This document shows positions 15,931 through 20,753 of a stretch of DNA of 20,753 bases, in pieces (position 1 is the stretch's first letter; each line of letters starts with the position of its first letter). The DNA is from CAYYGL01 sp964471235. GTDB taxonomy: Bacteria > Calditrichota > Calditrichia > RBG-13-44-9 > J075. The stretch covers positions 1 to 20,753 of the forward strand of contig CAYYGL010000084.1 of NCBI GenBank assembly GCA_964471235.1, given 5' to 3'. Position numbers and translations under genes: made by a program. The notes beneath the pieces were generated by a model, which was given only the letters and a program-made list of their open reading frames with translations, was not told where the DNA came from and did not search any database.

Positions 15931-16236
15931 ATGAGTGAGAAAGTATTATTGCCAACCGAACTGATAGATGTATACGAAAAATTAGGACAAGAACCCATGA
16001 CCATCTTAAAAAATTATGCCCTGGATATGGTCATGGCGAAAATTCAGAAATATGAAGCGGAATCTAAAAAATTTGCGAAACAATATCAAACCACGTTTTA
16101 TCGCTTTAAAAAGAAAGTAGAGTCTATGCGAGAGACCGAAAACTTTCGCTGGGATGAAGATTTGTTAGACTGGCAATTTGCCGAAGAAAATTTAAAATTC
16201 TGGAAACAAGTATTGAAGAATTTAAAACGTGCATGA
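15931..16236 (+). CDS. Putative antitoxin partner of a TumE/DUF6516-like toxin
   Basis: 101 residues from the ATG at 15931, which follows GGAG (15921-15924) by six bases; an in-frame ATG at 15916 lacks such a site. The protein is helical and strongly charged: an N-terminal LPTELIDVYEKLGQEP, a long basic coiled segment (KIQKYEAESKKFAKQYQTTFYRFKKKVESM), then an acidic/aromatic part (FRWDEDLLDWQFAEENLKFW). No HTH is obvious. Small helical proteins of this kind are found directly ahead of DUF6516 toxins, and the eight-base overlap with the next gene supports the pairing. The role as antitoxin rests on context. Confidence 0.65.
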   Translation: MSEKVLLPTELIDVYEKLGQEPMTILKNYALDMVMAKIQKYEAESKKFAKQYQTTFYRFKKKVESMRETENFRWDEDLLDWQFAEENLKFWKQVLKNLKRA

Positions 16237-16597
16237 CCTTCTAAAAAAATACCAGAATATCATCAAAGAATACAGAATTCTGTTATGGGAAAATGAACCT
16301 ACTTCTTCCCGTTTTAAAGCAGAGATTATCTTTAAAAACCAATCAATTTTATACATTCGTGAATACCGTTTCCCAACAAATCGAAAATATGTGTATCACT
16401 GGCAGGATAAGGATAACAAGTTAATCATTCGGTGGGATAATGCACCTCACTGGGGATTTGTTTCGACTTTTCCTCATCACAAACATATTGGCACGGAGAC
16501 CAATGTAGTGGATTCCACAGAAGTTTTGCTGGAAGATGTGCTGGAAATAATTTATAAGGAACTTACCGGAGGCAGCAAAAAACAGAACATTTCATAG
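16229..16597 (+). CDS. TumE/DUF6516-family putative toxin
   Basis: 122 residues, starting with GTG inside the last codons of the preceding gene. It has the pattern of the TumE (DUF6516) family: an N-terminal helix ending before the beta-rich part (FKAEIIFKNQSILYIREYRF), then KYVYHWQDKDNKLIIRWDNAPHW. Next comes FPHHKHIG, a histidine cluster usual in this family, and a C-terminal helix (LEDVLEIIYKELTGG). TumE proteins are toxins of type II systems; the molecular target is not established from this sequence. The pair lies between two copies of the 3' end of the small Rossmann gene. Confidence 0.75.
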   Translation: MHDLLKKYQNIIKEYRILLWENEPTSSRFKAEIIFKNQSILYIREYRFPTNRKYVYHWQDKDNKLIIRWDNAPHWGFVSTFPHHKHIGTETNVVDSTEVLLEDVLEIIYKELTGGSKKQNIS

Positions 16598-16631
16598 CGT
16601 TCATTATCACATTCAACAGTTTACTGTATTT

Positions 16632-16753
16632 TATTACCACGATGTCTAATACCGTCTTGCAGATTACCAGCAAGCACCCGGTGTACCTACAACTGGACCG
16701 GGAAAATAACCGCTATGTGGAAAAAGTGCTCGATCCCAGGAAGTTGATGCTGT
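16632..16753 (+). pseudogene. Second, partial copy of the small Rossmann gene running into the scaffold gap
   Basis: Near-identical to 15706-15827 (about five differences in 122 bases). Upstream of 16632 the match fades, but the translated frame still resembles the parent (SLLYFITT against GLPYLITT), so homology may reach back to about 16600. The copy lacks the first two-thirds of the gene and stops exactly where the N run begins. An in-frame ATG at 16642 gives only 37 residues before the gap. It could be a remnant, a recombination scar, or a contig-end effect from strain variants. Confidence 0.7.
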
Positions 16754-16853
16754 NNNNNNNNNNNNNNNNNNNNNNNNNNNNNNNNNNNNNNNNNNNNNNN
16801 NNNNNNNNNNNNNNNNNNNNNNNNNNNNNNNNNNNNNNNNNNNNNNNNNNNNN
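16754..16853. other. Scaffold gap of exactly 100 N
   Basis: A run of 100 N, the conventional length for a gap of unknown size. The left side ends inside a repeat and the right side begins inside palindromic repeats, so the assembly probably broke on repeats. Real content may be much longer and could include a CRISPR array. Confidence 0.95.
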
Positions 16854-17084
16854 GAAGCCTTGTCAGCCGCATGTCGCCCCTAAGGAGGCTCTTTACGGAG
16901 CGACATATCGGTAAATGAGAACACACTGAGCTTAGCCGGATAGCGACAACATCTCGGTAACAGCGCAGACTATCAAATCACAGGCCAAGCCGCATCGTGG
17001 CGATATCTTGGTAACGGCATCTAGCACCCTACGGAACCCAGCCGCGTAGCGGCGACATCTATGCTTTGTGGAGGTCAAAGGAGT
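16854..17084 (+). repeat. REP-like palindromic units upstream of the RAYT-like transposase
   Basis: At least four units share the tail GCGACATATCGGTAA or a close variant, each preceded by a short GC-rich palindrome. One ends at about 16914 (GCTC...GAGC then the tail), one lies at about 16935-16960, one has GCCGC-atc-GTGGC at 16989-17001 followed by gatatcttggtaac, and one has GCCGC-gta-GCGGC at 17041-17053 followed by gacatct. This hairpin-plus-conserved-tail form is typical of REP elements mobilised or maintained by RAYT proteins. Confidence 0.75.
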
Positions 17085-17546
17085 ATGGCAAACACATACA
17101 CCCAAATCAAAATCCACTTCGTGTTCGTCGTCAAAAGCCGCAATAACCTGATCCGCAGCCACTTTAAAGATGAATTGGAAAAATATATTACTGGAATTGT
17201 GCGAAACTATCACCACAAAATGCTGGCAATATATGCCATGCCCGATCATTTACACATGCTGGTTGGCTTTAACCCCAACCAATCAATTTCAGATTTTGTT
17301 CGTATCGTGAAAGCGAATACGTCAAAATGGGTAAATGAGCGCAAGTTCATTCCGTATCGGTTTGAGTGGCAAAAGGGGTATGGGGCTTTTTCTTATTCTC
17401 AGAGTCAGGTACCGAAGGTAGTAAGGTATATTCAGAACCAACAGAAACACCATCGCAGGAGAACGTTTCAGGAGGAATATCTGGAGATATTGAAGCGGTT
17501 CGAGGTGGATTATAAACCGGAGTATTTGTTTAATTGGATTGAATGA
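17085..17546 (+). mobile_element. REP-associated tyrosine transposase / IS200-type Y1 transposase
   Basis: 153 residues from the ATG at 17085 (MANTYTQIKIHFVF, the usual family start, with AAAGGAG just upstream). It has the HUH nuclease motif H55-L-H57 in MPDHLHMLVG and the catalytic tyrosine Y115 in VVRYIQNQQKHH. Y1 transposases cut and join single-stranded DNA through this tyrosine. The protein appears full length and intact. No TnpB/IscB accompanies it. Flanking hairpin units in opposite orientations favour a RAYT or a simple IS200-like element over an IS605 composite. Confidence 0.9.
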
Positions 17547-17682
17547 GATTTACCGATATGTTGCGTTTCTGACGCTATGGAGATACAAGGGTATGATAGG
17601 TTGCCGATATATCGCCCCCATTGGGGCTTTTGTAGTGTTATGCTGATGCTCAGATTTACCGATATGTTGCGTCTCTGACGCT
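17545..17682 (-). repeat. Inverted set of REP-like units downstream of the transposase
   Basis: GATTTACCGATATGTTGCGT followed by a CTGACGCTAT motif occurs twice, near 17546-17576 and 17652-17682. Between them lies GCCGATATATCGCCCCCATT followed by GGGGC. On the minus strand all three read as a palindrome plus ACATATCGGTAA, the same tail as the upstream units but inverted, so the transposase gene lies between oppositely oriented repeat families. These may mark the element ends. Confidence 0.75.
17614..17631 (+). terminator. Hairpin with T tract after the transposase gene
   Basis: GCCCC (17614-17618), loop CATT, GGGGC (17623-17627), then TTTT. The same hairpin is the palindrome of a REP-like unit, so termination may be a side effect of the repeat. 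Confidence 0.4.
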
Positions 17683-17719
17683 ATTCCTCGATAATATACT
17701 CTGAAACCCATAACTGACC

Positions 17720-18847
17720 ATGACAACATCCGAATACACCAACATCCTTCTCGCTGCCCTGGGCACCACTCCCCAGATTATCACCGAATCGTTATATTAT
17801 CTGATGGTAAAAGAGAACATCACCATACACGAAATTCATCTTATTACCACCACCATTGGGAAACAGAAAGCCGAGAAGATGTTATTTCAAAACGGCTCCG
17901 GTCCGTTTTACCGTTTTTTTGAAGAATATGGCTACTCGTCCACCCAGGTGCATACCCGTTACCATGTCATTACCGATAGCATGGGAAAGGAGCTGGCGGA
18001 TATCCGCACTCCATCGGACAATCAGGCGGCTGCCGATTTTTTCCTGCAGGTAACCCGACAACTGACCACTCGCCCGGATACCCGCATTTTTGCCACCATC
18101 GCCGGCGGGCGCAAAACCATGAGCGCCTATCTCTACCTGGTTATGCAACTGCTCGGTCGCGATCAAGACACACTTTATCACGTGTTAGTACAGCCGGAAA
18201 GCATCGAATCGAATCCGGCATTCTATTATCCGCACAAGGAATCAGCGGAAATGGAATTTACCGATCGACAGGGGAAAAATTTTACGGTTCCGGTCAACGA
18301 GATCCGCATTGACATGGCGGAAATCCCCTTTGTCAGAATGCGTCGAATCCTGCGGGAGGAGTTAGCACACTCGATTCCCCGGTTCTCAGAATTGGTTGCC
18401 TCTACGCAAGCGGAGTTGGATAAGGCACAATTTGAGCCGGAATTGGAGGTCAATTTGCCGGAAAAAGCGCTCATCGTAAAAGACCGGGAACAAACTTACC
18501 GAATCATGCTCCGTCCTGTACAAATGTGTCTTTATGCGTATCTTTGCCAAAAAAGTTCGTTCCTGAACAGCAAAGCCGGCGCTCCTGAAGCCACTAAAGA
18601 GATGTTGAAAATCTATCGCACTGAATATGCCATCGCCGGTGTGGCGGAAACATCTTTTCAGTACGATCGAATCATGCAGATGCGCTCTAAAATCAACCGC
18701 CAAATCCGCAAAATTATCCCACAGCCGATGCTTCAGGATTTTCTGATTATCCACAGTGACCGCAAATACGGCGGGGCTACGTTTCGTCTCCGAATCACAC
18801 CGGAAAAAATTCGCATTCACTCCACTGATCCGCACCTCTTCTCATAA
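17720..18847 (+). CDS. CRISPR-associated CARF protein of the NE0113 family with C-terminal winged-helix-like domain
   Basis: 375 residues. The N-terminal ~200 residues are a CARF domain of the Cas_NE0113 type (also annotated as Csm6-like ring nuclease): ILLAALGTTPQIITESLYYL, HEIHLITTTIGKQKAE, and FATIAGGRKTMSAYLYLVMQLLG. Residues about 260-370 have a helix (MLRPVQMCLYAYLCQ), a basic putative recognition helix (RIMQMRSKINRQIRKI) and a hairpin (GGATFRLRITPEKIRIH), best read as a winged helix. A plausible HEPN motif is absent, so an RNase role is unlikely. The likely roles are a cyclic-oligoadenylate-responsive DNA-binding regulator, a ring nuclease, or both. It stands apart from csx1 across the gap and transposase. 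No good Shine-Dalgarno is seen. Confidence 0.82.
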   Translation: MTTSEYTNILLAALGTTPQIITESLYYLMVKENITIHEIHLITTTIGKQKAEKMLFQNGSGPFYRFFEEYGYSSTQVHTRYHVITDSMGKELADIRTPSDNQAAADFFLQVTRQLTTRPDTRIFATIAGGRKTMSAYLYLVMQLLGRDQDTLYHVLVQPESIESNPAFYYPHKESAEMEFTDRQGKNFTVPVNEIRIDMAEIPFVRMRRILREELAHSIPRFSELVASTQAELDKAQFEPELEVNLPEKALIVKDREQTYRIMLRPVQMCLYAYLCQKSSFLNSKAGAPEATKEMLKIYRTEYAIAGVAETSFQYDRIMQMRSKINRQIRKIIPQPMLQDFLIIHSDRKYGGATFRLRITPEKIRIHSTDPHLFS

Positions 18848-18863
18848 ACGACAAGCTTGTCGT
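18848..18863. repeat. 16-base perfect palindrome after the NE0113-type gene
   Basis: ACGACAAGCTTGTCGT begins directly after the TAA of the CARF gene. It is a perfect palindrome without loop or T tract, so a protein-binding site is as likely as a terminator. Confidence 0.5.
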
Positions 18864-18873
18864 CCTTCCCCAA

Positions 18874-18895
18874 CAACCTTGTTACAACCTTGTTA
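18874..18895 (+). promoter_or_regulatory. Two tandem 11-base repeats upstream of the DUF4258-like gene
   Basis: CAACCTTGTTA occurs twice in immediate succession, so the copies are one helical turn apart. They lie about 75 bases upstream of the next start codon and could be an operator or activator site; no regulator is known. Confidence 0.4.
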
Positions 18896-18967
18896 ATTCT
18901 CGATTTTTCAATTCTTTAGCTTATATTCGCCTCCGGAAACGAAAACTTAAAAAAGGAGGTGAATCCC

Positions 18968-19282
18968 ATGACCCAATTTACCCTGACCGACCACGCCATC
19001 ATGCGGATGGCACAGCGCGGGTTTCGTATGGCGGATATTTACCTGGCGCTGGAACGCGGACAGTATATCTACGCCCTGGATACACTCTACGTTTTCCTGG
19101 GCAGGCGGCAACTGGCGAACCTGGGCAATCTCTGCGAACGCCTGGAAGGATTGACCCTGGTGATTGACCCCAAAACCAATGTGGTGCTGACGGTCTATCG
19201 CAATCGCCGGAAACTGCGGAAGATTCGCTATAAAGAACGCCGCTACCGCCGCTATTCGCTGAAGTACAAACTGATGAATTAA
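18968..19282 (+). CDS. DUF4258-like small basic protein
   Basis: 104 residues from the ATG at 18968, fixed by AAGGAGG at 18953-18959 with eight-base spacing. The start, TLTDHAIMRMAQRGFRMADIYLALERG, is the DUF4258 pattern (HA-x3-RMxQRG), followed by a small beta sheet (YVFLGRR, LTLVIDPKTNVVLTVYRN). It ends in a very basic tail (RRKLRKIRYKERRYRRY). DUF4258 proteins share a BrnT/RelE-like fold and some may act as toxins or RNA-binding proteins; no antitoxin is visible beside it. A strong hairpin follows the gene, then a TPR gene on the same strand. Confidence 0.7.
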   Translation: MTQFTLTDHAIMRMAQRGFRMADIYLALERGQYIYALDTLYVFLGRRQLANLGNLCERLEGLTLVIDPKTNVVLTVYRNRRKLRKIRYKERRYRRYSLKYKLMN

Positions 19283-19299
19283 TCCATTGGAGGGGAGTT

Positions 19300-19359
19300 C
19301 GCCCACCACTGAGGCACCGGCGCAACGGGGCACCTGCTGCCCCGCGCCGGGGGTGGGCG
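19300..19359 (+). ncRNA. Very strong 60-base hairpin between the DUF4258-like and TPR genes
   Basis: Three nested helices pair almost end to end: CGCCCACC (19300-19307) with GGTGGGCG (19352-19359), CCGGCG(C) (from 19317) with CGCCGG (19345-19350), and CGGGGCA (19326-19332) with TGCCCCG (19338-19344), closing a 5-base loop. There is an asymmetric internal loop of about nine bases on the left. The following sequence has only a short T run (ggtttgc), so it is not a textbook terminator. It may be a structured leader, an attenuator-like element or a processed RNA. Confidence 0.45.
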
Positions 19360-19384
19360 GTTTGCTTATGGAAAAGAGTAAGAT

Positions 19385-19425
19385 CAAAGATTGAAGATAA
19401 AAGATAAAAGATTAAAGATTAAAGG
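19385..19425 (+). repeat. Short degenerate tandem repeats of AAAGATT type
   Basis: A run of near-repeats, agattgaagataaaagataaaagattaaagatt, made of 7-8-base units. It looks like slippage-type intergenic sequence; no function is apparent. Confidence 0.6.
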
Positions 19426-19553
19426 GGGAAGGAAGCGGAACATAAACCAGTTGAGGGCAGAGGGCAGCGATGATTCCCTCACGTTTCCCCGACGGGGCAG
19501 GCACGCTTCCGCTACCAAATATAGAACCCGATTGAATGGGGAGGAATCGCATC

Positions 19554-20726
19554 ATGCAAGAAATAACGAACCAAATTCATGAATTGCAGCGAGCCAACAA
19601 CTGGCAGGGCATGATTCAATTGCTGATGCCCATTTGCCAGCCGGATCAATGGGGCTGGCAGGAACCGGAATTGATGAGCGCCCTGGGATTTGCCCACAGC
19701 CAGATGGGAAATTTAGACCAGGCGGAGCAGTGCTATCTGCGCTGGATAGAAATCGAACCGGACCGCGCCGCGCCCTTTTACTGCCTGGGCTACATCTTTT
19801 ACCTCCGGGCAGACTGGCGGGAAGCCATCCGCTGGTTTGAACAGGCGTTAAAAATCTTCCCGGATTACCTGGTCTGTTTGTACCGCCTGGCGTATGCTTA
19901 CTTCGAGTTCAACAAAGCGCGGGAAAGCATTCCCCTGCTGGAACGGGTTGTCGATCTCTACCGAACCCATACCGATGAAGACTGGCAGCGGCGCAACCGC
20001 AAAAACTACCTGAAGAGCTGCTTTCTGCTGGCAAAAAGTTTTTACCGCAAACGACGCTACCAGGAGGCGCTGCAAGTTATCGACACACTCTTCCGGGAAG
20101 ACGAAAAGGAAGTGATTCCCCGGGAGCACAAATACTATGCACGGGGGAAAATTCTGGCAGCGCAGGCGCGATACGAGGAAGCCTTATCCAATTTACAGAA
20201 AGCGCTCCACCCGCGCCATCCCCAGCCCTATGTGCTGGACCAAATCGGGCGGGTGTACCACCAAATGGAAAAATTTGATAAGGCACTCGGCTGTTACCGG
20301 CAAGCCCTTTCCATCCGACGGTTTCCCTACATCCTGGTGAACCGTGCCGAAACTTACCTGGCGCTGGGAAAGGAACCGCCTGCCCTGCGGGATTTACATG
20401 AAGCGCTTAAACGGGATTGCAAAGGGAAGCATAAAATTTACCTGAGACTGGGGCAGATCAGTTTGAACGCCGGGCGGGAACGGGAAGCAAAACACTATTT
20501 TGAGAGCGCCATTCACTGGAAACGGAAAACCTACAACGCCGATTACGCCGAAGCGCATTACGCCTTAGCCCAACTGCTGGTCCGTAGCGGCGACAAAACC
20601 GCGGCAAAACAGGAACTGCAAACCGCACTGGAAATTGACCCCAACCTGGAATGGGATGCTGCCCTGGCGGAAGCGCTGGGTCTCCCCTCCGTTCCGGATG
20701 GCATTTCCACTACCGAGGTGTTCTGA
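19554..20726 (+). CDS. Tetratricopeptide-repeat protein
   Basis: 390 residues from the ATG at 19554, preceded by GGGGAGG at 19538-19544 with nine-base spacing; an ATG at 19536 overlaps this site and is rejected. The protein is a chain of about eight TPR units, for example GNLDQAEQCYLRWIEIEP, ADWREAIRWFEQALKIFP, ARYEEALSNLQKAL, EKFDKALGCYRQALSI and GREREAKHYFESAI, ending in TAAKQELQTALEIDPN. There is no signal peptide, membrane segment or extra enzymatic domain such as CHAT, so it is a cytoplasmic scaffold or adaptor of unknown partner. It is co-oriented with the DUF4258-like gene and could share its transcript if the hairpin between them is read through. Confidence 0.88.
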   Translation: MQEITNQIHELQRANNWQGMIQLLMPICQPDQWGWQEPELMSALGFAHSQMGNLDQAEQCYLRWIEIEPDRAAPFYCLGYIFYLRADWREAIRWFEQALKIFPDYLVCLYRLAYAYFEFNKARESIPLLERVVDLYRTHTDEDWQRRNRKNYLKSCFLLAKSFYRKRRYQEALQVIDTLFREDEKEVIPREHKYYARGKILAAQARYEEALSNLQKALHPRHPQPYVLDQIGRVYHQMEKFDKALGCYRQALSIRRFPYILVNRAETYLALGKEPPALRDLHEALKRDCKGKHKIYLRLGQISLNAGREREAKHYFESAIHWKRKTYNADYAEAHYALAQLLVRSGDKTAAKQELQTALEIDPNLEWDAALAEALGLPSVPDGISTTEVF

Positions 20727-20753
20727 CGCCGGGGAGTGTGGCGAAAGCACCCG

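Noticed and set aside
16642..16914. Open frame through the N run as a gene
   Set aside because: The frame is open only because N codons are treated as coding. Only 37 real codons precede the gap, and they copy the 3' end of the gene at 15359.
16854..17682. Repeated GACATATCGGTAA motifs as a CRISPR array
   Set aside because: Spacing is irregular, units differ in their palindromes, orientation flips around the transposase, and there are no uniform spacers. They fit REP-like elements.
18812..18835. R-x6-H near the C-terminus of the NE0113-type protein as a HEPN active site
   Set aside because: It lies in the last residues after a predicted beta hairpin, not in a helix, so it does not fit the HEPN fold.
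19391..19582. Short frame ahead of the TPR gene
   Set aside because: It is made from the AAAGATT-type tandem repeats, and its end overlaps the TPR gene's ribosome binding site and start; no coding character.

Overview
The window comes from a flagellated bacterium of moderate G+C content. It carries flgF and flgG behind a recognisable sigma-28 promoter and a complete type III-A (Csm) CRISPR effector operon. The genome is rich in accessory genes: two toxin-antitoxin modules, an IS200/RAYT-type transposase with its own palindromic repeats, and a 100-N scaffold gap. Nothing here fixes the phylum. The RAYT/palindrome arrangement, flagellar rod genes and TM1812/NE0113-type Cas accessories would suit an FCB-type or candidate-phylum Gram-negative (Calditrichota, KSB1 and the like), but that is a guess.

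Layout. (1) 1-1613, minus strand: flgF then flgG (its C-terminus lies outside the window), driven by a sigma-28-like promoter at 1587-1613. (2) 1680-4466, minus strand: a divergent DprA/Smf-like Rossmann protein, then a B12-binding radical SAM protein with an extra C-terminal domain. (3) 4467-4757: a divergent control region with two inverted repeats. (4) 4758-5951, plus strand: a SprT-like zinc metallopeptidase. (5) 6194-13180, plus strand: the type III-A module cas6-cas10-csm2-csm3-csm4-csm5, tightly overlapping from cas10 to csm5. Catalytic signatures are intact: Cas10 HD and GGDD, and the Csm3 active-site Asp. (6) 13202-13861: a MazEF-like toxin-antitoxin pair with its own promoter. (7) 13878-15829: Csx1-type CARF-HEPN RNase translationally overlapped with a small unassigned Rossmann-like protein. 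(8) 15931-16597: a second toxin-antitoxin pair (TumE/DUF6516 type). (9) 16632-16853: a near-identical copy of the 3' end of the small Rossmann gene running into the scaffold gap. (10) 16854-17682: a RAYT-like transposase between inverted families of palindromic units. (11) 17720-18847: an NE0113-family CARF protein with a C-terminal winged-helix-like region instead of a HEPN nuclease. (12) 18968-20726: a DUF4258-like small protein, a very strong hairpin and a TPR protein.

How the parts probably work together. Cas6 trims crRNAs. Csm1-5 binds complementary RNA; Csm3 cuts it, and the Cas10 palm makes cyclic oligoadenylate while its HD domain cuts ssDNA. The cyclic oligoadenylate is probably read by at least two CARF proteins, the Csx1 RNase and the NE0113 CARF-wHTH protein (a candidate transcriptional regulator). 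The 156-residue protein overlapping csx1 is the best candidate for something undescribed: a small signal-binding or signal-degrading partner. No cas1/cas2 and no CRISPR array are visible; an array could lie in the scaffold gap or outside the window.
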